Source: Helianthus annuus (taxonomy: Eukaryota; Streptophyta; Magnoliopsida; Asterales; Asteraceae). Taken from it: a stretch of DNA of 64,000 nt. Location: contig NC_035435.2 of NCBI RefSeq assembly GCF_002127325.2, forward strand, positions 114,994,171 to 115,058,170. Direction: 5' to 3'. The translations under genes were made by a program, and so were the position numbers. This document shows positions 20,641 to 33,700 of the stretch, piece after piece. Every line of letters starts with the position of its first letter. Position 1 is the stretch's first letter. The notes under the pieces were generated by a model. It was not told the origin of the DNA and searched no databases. It saw only the letters and a program-made list of their open reading frames with translations.

Positions 20641-22874
20641 TTAATCAAGCTCCTCAACAGACCCCTTGGGCTCACCAGAAACAGCTTCTTTCACATCCTG
20701 CTGCTTCTTTTTGCCTTTTGACTCATCTTTATCTTCAGCTACTTCCACATCCTGCTGCAGCTTTTCGCCTTCTGTTTGACCAGAACTGGAACCAGAACCC
20801 GAAGCAAAAGCAACTCGCACAAGGTCATCCATCTGAGGAATACGAGATTCCATACCCTCCATCACCTCACTAAAAGTAAGTTCTTCAAACAACATCTCCA
20901 ACTCATCTTCTGCTTCAAGACATTCCCCAGGCTGAAACAACAAAAATTAATAAACAACCAATCAAGTTTTTAAACAGCTTAAGCTAAACTATCACCTCAT
21001 AGACTTGTGAGTGAATTAACGAAACAGCCCTGATAACATGTGTCTTGGGACCATATATGTTCACTATTCTCTCATAATTTGGACCATCAGCAGGAGGTTG
21101 ATTATTAACCTGAACATTCACACCAACTTTTAATAACCAAATTTGCGATTGTTTATTTGTTACAAGTCAATATGTAGCATACCCGCAACCAAGCACCAGA
21201 TACTACTTCAATTGCCAAGACATTATTGCCATTTTCTCCAACGAGACGTGCAACCTATATATACAAGCAAAAAGGACAACAACAACCAAATAATTAAATA
21301 GAACACCCTGGTTTTTGTTCCACTAGAGCATAGATTTATCACCTTGTCCACGTGGATTCTGATATCATGCTTATGTACCTTTGGTGGCATCAGAATTACT
21401 GGAAAAACCGGGCCTACATATGTCTGCATACAGTTTAGAATGTGTGAGCATGAATCGAACCTAAAGAGTACCAAATTTTCATAGCAAGAGTAGAAACAGG
21501 CCTCTAGGATTTTGTCTAGGATGAGTTCTTCAGCCGTTTTAACTTGTTCGACAGTACCCAGTAAGTCAAGAAATGACTGAAAATGCTGATCAGCTTCAGC
21601 TTCAGTTAACACCCCAATTGTGGCTTTTGAGACTTTGTGAATCCGATCCATATCTTCAATAGCTTTGAAAAGCTGTGAATAGATCAAATTATGACAAAAA
21701 CTAGGTCCTTATAAGGAAGCAGATCAAATGTGTAATGAAACATACTTCTGTATTACGAATCCGGTATGCTTTCCTATCTAGTTTCGCTCCTGCAGCTAAT
21801 TCCTCAGCTAGATGCTTAGCTCTCCAAATATCATCTTCTGATTAGGAGAAAAAAAAGCTACTGTGATAATATGCTCATAAGCATTAACATTCTTTAGGTT
21901 ATTACCTTGCAATGATATTATATGAACAACATTGTGCAGCATTTATTACTACTTTCTTGGTCAACAGTAAAAGAACAAACACACAGTTCATAATAATGAG
22001 ATTACTGATGAAAAACTCACAGTAGGATCATAATGCGAAAACAACCAGAGAAAGATTATTACAAGAGAAATCTCACCAGGAAAAAAGATTCATCGAGAAC
22101 TTATTGCACACTGAAATCATAATGCGAAAACAAGAAACTACAATAATATATTTCTTTGACATATATGCATGCAACATCAAACACGCAAGATTACTAAGAT
22201 CTGCTGTGATAGCTTTCTGAACATAGAACATAAACTCGAAAAATAAACATTGATGACAAAAATGAAACAAACAGATAAGATAAACCAGATTACAAACATA
22301 TAGCCTAATCGCAATGATAGATTTCTTGACACAGAACATAACATAAATCTCGTGAAATATAGGTTAATTACAACTATTTTGGAGACTCAATCAATCAGGT
22401 AATCTATACAAATAACATATAAGATCTATATAAAGAGCTTAAATACAGAACACAACAGAAATCGCTTCAATATACTTAAAATTACAAGTAATAACACCAG
22501 CAATGGACACAGAACATAACAGAAAACTCGTGAAATAGGTGTTCATTACAACTATTTTGGTGACGAAATCAATCAAGCAGATTTAATTAATTAGGTAAAC
22601 TATCTAAAACCTAAAAACAGAGCACAATAAGATCTGTCAAATTAAATACTAACTTCGCCAGAAGAGGATCAAACGAGCATCTATATAGCAGTGTTAACTT
22701 ACAGTAAAGCTTCATACACAAAAATGGAGGATGAGTGTTGAATTTACCAAATATTTTCTTATAGCAGAGTTCACCGGCGGTGGGCTGAGTCTTAGGTTTG
22801 GTCATAGCTTTAGGAAATCGGAAATTCGGATCTTCGATTTTAGCCTTTGCGTATTTGTCTGTATTTGCTTCCAT
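20641..22874 (-). CDS. KH-domain-like protein, six exons
   Basis: Exons on the minus strand, all with GT-AG borders and matching phases: 22874-22748, 21837-21746, 21672-21343, 21254-21183, 21109-20996, 20931-20641. Joined they give about 341 residues. The start MEANTDKYAKAK and stop TAA at 20641-20643 are clear. Exons 4-5 form a type I KH fold: VARLVGENGNNVLAIEVV contains the G-x-x-G loop (GENG), followed by SGAWLRV and a final ERIVNIYG-x-VIRAVSLI helix. KH domains bind single-stranded RNA or DNA. Upstream is an alpha-helical region (LFKAIEDMDRIHKV to EQVKTAEELILDKILE). The C-terminus is acidic and Lys/Glu/Gln-rich, probably disordered. Exon 3 might hide a small intron ending at tatgcag near 21428, since its middle (ACFYSCYENLV) looks less conserved, but the frame is open either way. 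A partial duplicate of its 5' end lies upstream. Confidence 0.8.
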
Positions 22875-22899
22875 CTTCTTCTTCTTCTTCAGAGAGATT

Positions 22900-24420
22900 T
22901 GCAGGTTTCAAAGTGTTTGTTGGTTTCTGTTATCAACTGACTCACTCACAGGGTTTTATAAGAAAAAAGGGGGGAAATTCTGTTAACAACTGACTCACAG
23001 GTGTTTAACAGAATAACTTGCATTTAAGTCCTCTAAGATATAACATATATATGTTTAGTCCCTGTTTGTTTGTTTTATTAACACAGAGTCGCTAAATAGG
23101 ATTTCATCTTATTAAAAGGGTCTGAATTGCCAGAATATTCTATTTTTAACGTCTACAGTTTGTGTCATCCGTTTGTTATATAGACACTCTTTTATTCTTT
23201 TTTTAGTTAAATGTTTGAAATGTTGTCATTTTAGTCTAAATAGTTTTAAACGTTGCCATTTTAGTCCATTGTGTTAACTTCATCCATTTTTTCTGTTAAC
23301 GAGAAGAATAAATCGGTCATTTTATATATAATTTTGTTAACTAGAAGGGCAATTCGGCTATATAAAATGACTGAATTGCCCTTCTCGTTAACAAAAAGAT
23401 GGATGAAGTTAACACAGTAGACTAAAAGATGGCAACGATAGAAACTATTTGGACTAAAATAGCAATGTTTCAAACCTTTGAACTAAACTGGAAAAATGGC
23501 CAAACCACATGAACTAAAATAACATTTTACTCTTTTTTTAATTTAAAGGTTGTTTGGTTTAGAGACGAAAGCATGTAATATTTTAATGAAAAATAATAGA
23601 ACTTGAGAAATTTAAATAATTTTAATGAAAATTTTGTTTTGTGTTTAATTTGTAAGGATGTGAACAAAATTGGAATGAACATGATGTACGTTTTGAACAA
23701 CGTATTATGGTGCATAATTGTTTTGATGCTTCTTTTATTTATCTATCTTTTACTTTGACGTAATATTGTTTGGTATAAGGTGTTAGAGTGGATGAGAGAA
23801 TGGAATTAACGAGTTAATAAGTAGGGAATTGAATGTACAAAGAAATGAAATTCCATTGTCTTGTTTGATTATGATATGGAATAGAATGAATCATTACTTT
23901 ATCTTGTTTGGTAGGTTGGATAAGATAAGGAATAAAATTGCTGAGTGGTAGTGGCGGTGGTGGTGGGTGACAGCGTAGGTGGTGATGGTAAAGATGGGTC
24001 ACAAACTAAGTAATTATTACCAAAATTCGGTTTTAACGTATAGAACCATAAAACTTTATCTACTAAGCCTAGTAAGATTTTATCTATTGAGACTTGTGAC
24101 CTTAAAATGTATCTGTTGAGGCTTGTACCTCAACTTTTATCCCTTGAGCGTACCCTCAAATTTCTCTCACTTTAGGTTGAAACCTTTTTAACTTGTCCTC
24201 TTTCATTCATAACTCATGTGTATTTACAAATTTACTTCGGACATTGAAGTGCATAACCCATGATCACATATCACAAATTATTATAATGTATACTTTCTAA
24301 AGGTTTGTGTACATACCTTTATGTTTGGGAGGTCCTTCATGTGATCTCCGAAAGCTTGTATGTTTGACTTCCTAAATAATTTTTTTTTGAATAACAAGCA
24401 TACATATACCTATTAACCAT
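22900..24420. repeat. Tandem duplication unit 1: upstream flank of the KH gene
   Basis: The sequence from the KH exon 1 leader out to about 24420 recurs as 24440-24555 plus 41928-43160. Shared landmarks are aacttgcaYttaagtcctctaag, gggtctRaattgccagaatattc, gttaYccattgag-type repeats and tatactttc...gtttggRagKt near the end. No gene other than KH exon 1 lies in the unit. A hairpin element at 23213-23475 is present only in this copy. Confidence 0.7.
23213..23475. repeat. Long inverted repeat (fold-back element)
   Basis: Two arms of about 110 bp (23213-about 23305 and about 23375-23475) are reverse complements with scattered mismatches, around a loop of about 50-70 bp. Matching landmarks are gttaacttcatccatttttt and aaaaagatggatgaagttaac. 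It has no coding capacity and resembles a MITE or fold-back element that could yield hairpin RNA. Confidence 0.8.
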
Positions 24421-24439
24421 CTATACGTGCATCATGCAA

Positions 24440-24535
24440 GATTTGAAATAGCAGAGTTCACCGATTGATGGATCAGCAACCTTGGGTTTCATCATAGCTT
24501 TAGCAAATCGGAAATCTTGTTGTTGTTCAGAGAGA
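24440..24535 (-). pseudogene. Truncated copy of KH gene exon 1
   Basis: On the minus strand it reads DFRFAKAMMKPKVADPSIGELCY, closely matching NFRFPKAMTKPK and AGELCYKK of the KH gene exon 1. The start codon region (MEANTDKYAKAK) is missing and no further exons follow, so it is a fragment left by tandem duplication. Confidence 0.75.
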
Positions 24536-25160
24536 GTTGAGATTTGCAGGTTTGATGTAACACCTCGAAATTTTGTGTCCAATAATGTATCGACACGTGT
24601 CTTAAGTTTACACGTGGTATTGAATACTAAATAAAAGACTAAAGTTGACAAACCTTGAAAGTATGTAAATTCGAGGGTTAAAAATGTCAACGAGGGGTAA
24701 AAATACTGTATAGTAACCCTAAATGATGCTCGTACCTTCAAACGAATGAATCATGGATCGTACGGAGCGAAATGCGGAAGAAAGTGAGAGATTACAAACT
24801 ACAGGGGTTAAATGTGTCAACATGTTTAATTTATACCTTTGAGTGACCTTTTGACGAACCCGAGACTTTGTAACAGTAAATTACGCTCACTAGAATATAC
24901 GATATAAATTTCGCAAAGTTTTGTTTTAGAACGAGAAAGTTATGATCAATTTCGTATGCGAGGGGTTAAACGCGTCAACAATAAAAGTTAAGGCTTTTCG
25001 GATAGTAATTAAACTAACCGGGGACTTAACGGCACGGGTAAAAGTCGTGAGGCCCTTATTCGTAAATAAACGAGGCCCAAAACGCAAAGTTACCCCTTCA
25101 GAACCGAAAGGTCAGGCTACTCATGGCAAAAGATTTGAAAATCTTGATTTACAGGCCTCA

Positions 25161-25282
25161 GGCGGGCCGCGTTAGAGAAACAAGGAAGCTGATGCGGGCC
25201 GCGAGCCATGTAAAGATCCGGTGTCTGACATGAGGATTCAGGCGGCCCGCGTGAGCCTAGCCTGAACCTTAATGCGGGCCGC
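25161..25282. promoter_or_regulatory. Palindrome array GCGGGCCGC in the solo LTR promoter
   Basis: GCGGGCCGC occurs near 25162, 25194 and 25274, and its complement GCGGCCCGC near 25242. The array lies about 600-730 bp into the LTR and 180-300 bp upstream of the TATA-like box. A regulatory role is inference from position and repetition. Confidence 0.5.
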
Positions 25283-27225
25283 GTCAGACCGCCAGATGCA
25301 GAAAAATCGTTTAACTTGCCTTTTCAGCCTTCTAAACGACATGTAATGCCCTTAAACCCTTCCAAGAGACCCCTAAACAATCCCTAAGCATTAGGGACAC
25401 ATGTTGATGGGTTGTGGTCAGTGGTAGAGTTGTGTGTCAACTTCTTGTGGTGAGAAATGAACTATATAAAGGCCATAAGTTGCAACCCATTGTTCACACC
25501 TTCATCTGCATTCTTGGATCACTTCTGGAGCTCAAGCCTTCTCTCAAGTGGTCACTAATCAAGCTTAGGACTTCAGTAAGTGTTCTAATCTTTTCCTAAT
25601 TAAGTTTTTGCTTAGTTATAACCTAGAAGTCAATCCGTCGTAATTAACGGTTGACTTGGCGATAAATCACAAATGGTCCAGTGGTTTGTCGAATCAAAAG
25701 TAGTTATATGTTGGTAATCATGTGGGCATTAAACCCCTAAAAGGGCACCCTCTGATTCCCACTCTAACTAGTCTGAATGTCGAGTCAAACTTGCTTAGAA
25801 AAAGTCAACAGAATGCTATTTTGCGATTTTATGCATAATCAGTAATGTAGATGGTGTGTAACCTGTTTTAACACTCATAAAACATGATAATAAGTATATT
25901 AACTAGTCTAAGCTTGTTTGATCCGACCATTTACTGTTTTGACCCGGTTCGGAGCCGAAAGTCGCAAAACTTTGACTTTTGCTTTGACTTCAGTTCTGAC
26001 CCGTTATGGTATGATTTAGATATGCCTTAGGACTCTCTTAGGACCAGGTTACATGATGGTATAACCCTCTGTGACCGGTTCGTTGTTTGTCCGAGTCTTT
26101 TACACCTTTCCGTTAAATGCTTAAAAAGTTGACCGTCACGCCCTTTTCAATTTAAAACGAGAATTTCGGACACGTGAAAGGACCATAACCTTAGTTACTG
26201 ATTTCTAAACATGTCCCTAAAATTTCACGTCAATCCGAGGTCCAGAATAGGAGTTATGCTAAATAGCGCAATTACGGAAAACTTTAGTAATTAAACGGCG
26301 CAATTAGCATAACGCCTATCTAAACCCAGATTTCGACACCAAACCTTTTACACACTGATGTAAAATAATATTTTGGGATTTTTAAAGATTTTTAATTATT
26401 TTTAACCTGCTCATAACCTGCGGTTATGGCATTGGTTCGGTAATTACCGAATATACCCTTTTCGGACATAACTTGAGTTCTACAAGGTCTTTTGACCCGA
26501 TTCCAGTTGCTACTGATTTTAAATAATAAATAGAGTATTTTGGACTTTATAAACTATTCGGAAAATTCAGATTTCCGGTAGAACTCGGAAACCTCTTTTA
26601 AACTTTAAAAGTGACTAAAATACCCCTACGGGGCTTATAATGGATTTAAACTCGTTACGGGCATTATGGAAGGTATCCTACTGATACCACAACCTCTTTA
26701 GAGCATATTGACTTAGGAAACCTGTGTAGGACTCTTACGGTTAACCGTTACGCCTTTTGCGCGTACAGTTCGGCTTATGTAACTAGTTTACATAAACTAG
26801 CCGAAACGGGTCAAACCTTATTGTTTTGACCTCAAAATCCAAAGTGTGGTTATTATACCCATATAAAAGAAGTCTTCAAACTTGTTGGGTCCAAATCACA
26901 TTCCATTCTCGGTTTTCGCCTTTCACGCGATTAAACCGTAATTATCCTTTGAAACTGACCGGTCTAAGCTACGGCTAAATTAAAGACCCGTTAGGATTCT
27001 AATAGGTTATTATAAACCTTCGTTCCAGATTAGGAGCCTAGTAAAAGTACTTGCATTTCCTGTATTTGATTGATACTTTGCTCAGGTAAATACTCTTAAC
27101 TTAATTTCTCTATACGGGCTTGGGATACGGTACTATAAAAGTATCGCTTGGTCGGGTATGTAGTCATTTAAATCGGATTGTGATTAATGTATTTACATAA
27201 CCCGCTTTGTTCTGTATTATTTGAT

Positions 27226-30200
27226 TGTCACACCCCCAATTTCCACGTGTCACCGGTGGGCCCGGTGGGGGATTACGTGACGTAGTTGATATCATCATAT
27301 GTCAAACAACACAAATTATAATGCACAGCGGAAGCAAATGAGAATAGATTTATTTCAACTATTAATTGTAATATCAAGTATCACAACCAGTCAAAATAGA
27401 TCCACAGGCGGATCGAAGAAAAAGAAAGAAATTGTTCAACAGATATATGCATCCCAAAAGCTTGCGAGACTCTACGATGCTAAGGAGAAACCAGTCTATT
27501 GCGTATAGCACATGCACTTAATCTTTTTGGGGAAAATACGTCAGTTTGCACTGGTAAATACAATTTAACTGACTCATTTTGAAAATATTTAAAAATTGGT
27601 TTTAAATGCACAAGGCACAAAACATTTTATAACTTGGGAATAGTTAATCAGAGTTAAACTTGTAAAAGATTTACATGTTTGTTAACCGTTCAGTCGCCCG
27701 AGTCGTATCGGGTTTAAGGTTAGATGACACACCACATGGTATAAGTCCGCGGCGGGAAGCCAACGTTAGTACCTTAAAAATAATGGACATAATACCGGGT
27801 ATACGCCTACACCCGGGTGTCAAGGTCGTGGCCAAAAATGATGCCAAGGATATCCGGGACATGGTCATTAAGCTCCCAAAGGCATAAAAACAAACAACAC
27901 CAAGTTTTTAAACGGGTCCCATTGATAATACCCAACTACTAATGAGATGGGGTCAATCGCCCGACCAAGCGGTATTTTATATACCGTACCCCCAAGCCCG
28001 TATAAGGGAAAATAAGTTAAAAGTATTTACCTGAGCAAGTATAACCACAATTTCAAAAATGCACGTGTCTTTTACTGGGCTCCTATTCTGGAACGAAGGT
28101 TATAATAACCGATTAGAATCCTAACGGGTCTTTTAGCATAGCCTAAGCTTAGACCGGTTAGTTTCGAAGAATAAATATGGTTTAATCGCGAGGAATGCGA
28201 AAACCGGGAAGGAATGTGATTTAGACCATACAAGATTGGATACTTGTATAATATGGGTAAACTAAACACATTCTGAATTTTGAGACTTAGATGATATGGT
28301 TTGACCCGTTTCGGCTAATATGCGTGAACTAGTCACATAAACCGATCCGAACGCGAAAGTGCGTAACGAGTAACCATATAAGTCATATGCAAGTTTTCCT
28401 AAGATTATATGCACCAAATATATTGTAATATCAGTAAGGTATGTCCAAATATGCCCCAAATGTTTTTATACGCCAATTACGCCTCATAAGGGCATTTTGG
28501 AAATTTTACATAGGCTAAAAGGGTAAAAACTCGTTCTGACATATACTATGTCGTAAAAATGCCTAAAAAGGCGATTTGGAGCCATTTCCGGGTTTTAAAA
28601 GGAAAGCTGATATTTTTACATTTCCAGAAGGCTCAAAATATCATATTTAATATAACAAATCAGTAGGAAAAGGTTTGGGGTCAAAAGGTTATGTAAAACT
28701 CATTTTATGACCGTAAAGGGTAAAACCGGCATAAGCCGAAATAAGCTTAGAACCTCTAGTTATGCTCAGCCTAAAAATGAATAAAATCTTTAAAATTCCC
28801 AAAATATTATTATATAACAGTGGGTATAAAGTTTTGGTATAAAATTCGGGTTTAGATAGGTTATGCGTTAAATACGCTAATTATTTATTAAGAAGGCTTC
28901 TAATTACGCTAACGAGCATAACTCTTAATCTAGACCTCAAACTGATGTCAAATTTTGGGGACAACTTTATATTTCAGTAACTAAGGTGTCTACCCTTTTA
29001 CATTTTCAAAAATTATAATTTTTGGACATTCGGGCATAATGGTCAACATATGGGCATTTAACGGAAACATGCATATGAACAAGATATCTAATGAACCACA
29101 TTGTATAATCACAGGAGGATATACTAACATGTTAATAGGTTCAAAAGAAGCTCTAAGGTATTTTTAATCTTGACTAAAACGGGTCAGAACTGAAAGTCAA
29201 AGCGAAAGTCAAACTTATGCGACTTTCGGTTCCGAACCGGGTCTAAACAGAAAATTGTCGAGTTGAACATGTTGGAACATGTTCTTATTCTTATTACCAA
29301 GTTATATTAATGTTCAAATAGGTTACATTCAACCTACATTGCTAATTATGCGTTAATTTGAAATTTAGCATTCTGTTGACTTTTTATAATTAGCTTTGAC
29401 TCGACAATTGACATGCTTAGAGTGGGAATCTGGAAATACCCTTTTATGGGTTTGTTACCCACTTAATTACCTTCCTAAAGGTATCTTTAATTCGTGATTA
29501 GACAAAGCACATTATGCTTAATCACGAAGTCAAACCTTAATTACGACGGTTTGACTTTTACTTAATCAACTAAGCTAGAAAGGATTAAAGATGGTTAAGG
29601 ACACTTACAAGAGTCCTAAGATGGATTAGAGAGCCTAAGAAAAGAGTTGGTGACCAGAGGAGCTCCAGAAAATCCTTAGCCAAAGTTCTAAAATGAGCAA
29701 GTCTCAAATGAACAACTTGAACTCTATTTATAGTGAACCCAATGCACCAAGATCATGCCAAGCAAGTCTAGGGCAGTTACAAGATCAACCCAAATGTCCC
29801 TAAGGGTCTATATACTGCCTATGAAGCCCATAGAATCAGAATTTTACATTTTAAGTCGGTTAAAGGGCTGGACAGGCAGCTGTCCAAAACATACTGCCAG
29901 CGACGGTCTTACGGACCGTAAGCTTGAGGCCTTACGGTCCGTAAGGACCTCTTGCGGACCGTATGCTACATGATTTGCGGTCCGTAACCGACTTTACTGA
30001 AACATGGTTCAGGTGCCTTTCTTACGGACCGTAAGCCTGAGGCTTTGCGGTCCGTAACCGATCCTTGCGGGACATTCCTAGGTACCCTGCTTACGGACCA
30101 TTAGCCTGGGGCCTTGCGGTCCATAAGCGATGGCCAGAAGACAAAAGTTTGAAAACTTTTAAGTCTTGACCATGCAACCATCAATGCCCGAAACATGCCT

Positions 30201-30706
30201 TCACTTTTCAATTTGTGGGACCATCTTGACCAGCCATTGCATGGCTCATTTGCCCTTACATGTCCCCCATTTAATCTTTACTCAAAAAGGGACTTGTTAC
30301 ATGACGGAGAATTCAAAATTGAGTCTTGGACTCTCAATTACTTGGCCAAGCTATAACAATACTTATTTACAAGGATTTTTATTTAGATGTAGGAGTAGTA
30401 ACAACCTATAATTCCATAGCCCTCAATAAAGATGAAACTTTATTTATTCAAGAGCAACCGGTTATCGTATGAGATGATCATCAATTGATTTAAGGATCTT
30501 GGGATGTATAAAAATGTCGGGTCGCTCAGAGGTGATTTAATAACGTGTCGCCCTTGGGTCGTTCAGAGGTATTTTAAATACATGACGCCCCTTTTTATTA
30601 GAAATCCTACCACATATCTCTTTATTAAAATCCGGTTTCTCTGACACGTCTGTTACACATGACACGTGTCTTTATTCTAATGGACAGGAATTTTTGAGGT
30701 GTTACA
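27226..30706 (-). repeat. 3' LTR of the Tekay element (3481 bp)
   Basis: Nearly identical to 37678-41248 but lacks a 90-bp block. The TATA-like box on the minus strand (ctataaatag) is near 29733-29720. Short open frames inside are not genes. Confidence 0.95.
29909..30127. promoter_or_regulatory. Array of TTACGGWCCGTAA palindromes in the 3' LTR
   Basis: Eight near-copies of a 13-15 bp palindrome with core CGGWCCG occur near 29909, 29931, 29951, 29975, 30023, 30045, 30090 and 30113. The array lies about 580-800 bp from the LTR start and directly upstream of the LTR TATA box on the minus strand. It is probably a set of binding sites or small hairpins; function is inference. Confidence 0.55.
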
Positions 30707-30742
30707 TCCTCACCCCCTTAAAAGAAATCTCGACCTCGAGAT

Positions 30743-33700
30743 TTACTGAAACAATTGAGGGTATTTCTCCTTCATTGTGGATTCTAACTCCCACGTATAA
30801 TCAGGACCTCTGTGGCCCTTCCATTTAACCTTGACAATGGGTACGTGCTTCCTTCGAAGCTTCTTTACCTGTCGGTCCTCAATCGACACAGGTTTTTCTA
30901 TAAACTTCAAGCTTTCATCAATATGCACATCTGTATGCGGTATGACTAGCGATTCATCAGCCAGACATTTCTTCAAATTGCAGATGTGGAACACATTGTG
31001 AATACCACTAAGCTCTTCTGGTAAGTTCAACTTATAAGCCACTGATCCTACACATTCGATAATCTCGAATGGTCCAATGTATCTTGGGCTCAACTTACCT
31101 TTCTTGCCAAATCTCATTACCCCTTTCCAAGGTGATACCTTGAGCAAAACCTTATCGCCAACCTCAAACTTGAGGGACTTTCGCTTACCATCAGCATAGC
31201 TCCTTTGCCTATCACGGGCAGCTTTTAGGTGCTCAGTAATTTGAGTAACTTTGTCAGTCGTCTCCAGGACTAATTCAGGTCCTGATACTTGAACGTCTCC
31301 TACCTCTGCCCAACAAATGGGTGTTCTGCACTTCCTACCATATAGTGCCTCAAAAGGCGCAGCCTTAATGCTGGTGTGGTAGCTATTATTGTATGAGAAC
31401 TCGATCAGAGGCAGGTGTCTATCCCAACTTCCTCCTAGGTCTATCACACATGCACGAAGCATGTCCTCCAGGGTTTGAATAGTACGCTCGCTTTGTCCAT
31501 CCGTCTGAGGATGATAGGCTGTACTAAAATTCAGTTGCGTACCCAGAGACCTTTGGAAACTTTTCCAGAAGTGTGATGTATATCTGGTATACCTATCAGA
31601 GATGATGGATACTGGTACGCCATGCAGGGATACTATCTTATCCATATACAGTTGGGCTAGCATGTCAGAACTGAAAGTTTCTCTAATGGGTAGGAAATGA
31701 GCTGACTTAGTCAGTCGATCAACTATCACCCAAATAGTGTCATTTCCCTTCGGCGTCTTAGGCAACTTGGTAATGAAATCCATTGTCACCATTTCCCATT
31801 TCCAGGTGGGAATCTCAGGCTGTTGTAGTAAACCTGACGGTTTCTGATGCTCAGCTTTAACTTGAGCGCACGTCATACATTTAGCCACATGGGTGGCTAT
31901 AGACTTTTTCAAGCCTATCCACCAGTAATTTGCCTTTACATCCTGGTACATCTTGTCCGCTCCAGGATGGACGGAATATTTGGAACTGTGGTCTTCCTTT
32001 AGGATGACGTCACGAAGACCTCCAAAAATAGGAACCCATATTCTTCCATTCAACCTCAGGATTCCGTCTTTGCCATAGGATAACTGTTCTTCAGTCACTC
32101 CTAGCTTCTCATTAGGGTAGTTAGCTTCTAGCACTGCTTCCTTCTGTGCAGCTAACAACCTTTCATGCAGACTATTCCTGACCTCAATGCTTTTGGCATT
32201 GATTCTGATTGGCTTTATCCTTTCCTTCCTGCTTAGGGCATCTACGACTACATTGGCCTTGCCTGGATGGTATCTTATTTCACAATCATAGTCATTTAGA
32301 GTTTCCATCCAACGTCGCTGCCTCATGTTAAATTCTTTCTGGTTGAACAGGTGCTGAAGGCTTTTGTGATCAGAATAGATCACACATTTAGTGCCATACA
32401 AATAGTGCCTCCACAATTTTAGTGCAAATACAACGGCACCCAATTCCAAATCATGAGTGGTGTAATTCTTCTCGTGCACTTTTAATTGTCGTGAAGCGTA
32501 GGCAATGACCTTGCCTTTCTGCATTAACACACAACCCATCTCGGTGTGTGACGCATCACAATAGACTACAAATTCATCAATTCCATCAGGTAATGTCAAC
32601 ACAGGAGAGTTACTTAATTTCAGCTTCAAAGTATCGAATGACTCTTGCTGCTTAGGCCCCCAAATGAACTTACTATTCTTGCGAGTCAGCAAAGTTAGGG
32701 GTGCAGCAATTCTTGAGAAATTTTCGATGAATCTCCTGTAGTATCCAGCTAAACCTAGGAAACTGCGGATTTCCGTAGGCGTCTTTGGCTCCTGCCAATT
32801 CATGACAGCTTCAACTTTAGCGGGATCCACTTGAATACCACGCTCACTAACCACATGTCCAAGAAATTGGACTTCTCTCAACCAAAACTCACATTTGGAA
32901 AACTTTGCATACAGCTTTTCTTGATGAAGCAGCTTTAGAATACTGCGGAGGTGCTTCTCGTGATCAGCTTTACTCTTGGAATAAATGAGAATGTCATCGA
33001 TGAAGACGATAACAAATTTATCCAAATAAGGCTTGCAAACGCGATTCATGAGATCCATGAATTCGGCAGGTGCGTTTGTGAGTCCGAACGGCATTACCAG
33101 GAACTCGTAGTGGCCATAACGAGTCCTAAACGCAGTCTTGTGCACGTCTTCTTCCTTAACCTTCAACTGATGATATCCCGATCTCAGGTCGATCTTGGAG
33201 AAGTAGCTTGCCCCTTGAAGTTGATCGAATAGATCGTCGATCCTGGGTAGAGGATACCTATTCTTAATGGTAACTTTGTTGAGCTCTCGGTAATCGATAC
33301 ATAGACGCATCGAACCATCTTTCTTCTTGACGAATAAAATCGGTGCTCCCCAAGGAGACGAGCTAGGTCTAATGAAACCTTTGGCTAGCAAATCATCTAG
33401 CTGCATTCTCAATTCCTTCATCTCCGTTGGTGCTAGCCTATAAGGCGCTCTAGCAATAGGTGCAGCTCCAGGAACGATATCAATTTTGAATTCCACTTGC
33501 CTGTCTGGTGGCAAACCAGGCAGTTCTTCTGGAAAGACTTCATGGTATTCGGATATAACGGAGATATCTTCAATCTTGGGCTTTTGCTCATCAATGGTTA
33601 CTTGTGCCATATAGATGACACAACCATTCTTCAAACATTGGGACGCCTTGAGCATAGACATCTGCTTAGGCAATCCATGACGCGTATCTCCTTGAATGGT

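Noticed and set aside
27299..30411. Several 60-80 codon frames in the Tekay LTR, repeated at 37751-40953
   Set aside because: They lie in LTR sequence with no conserved motif; their recurrence only reflects the LTR pair.
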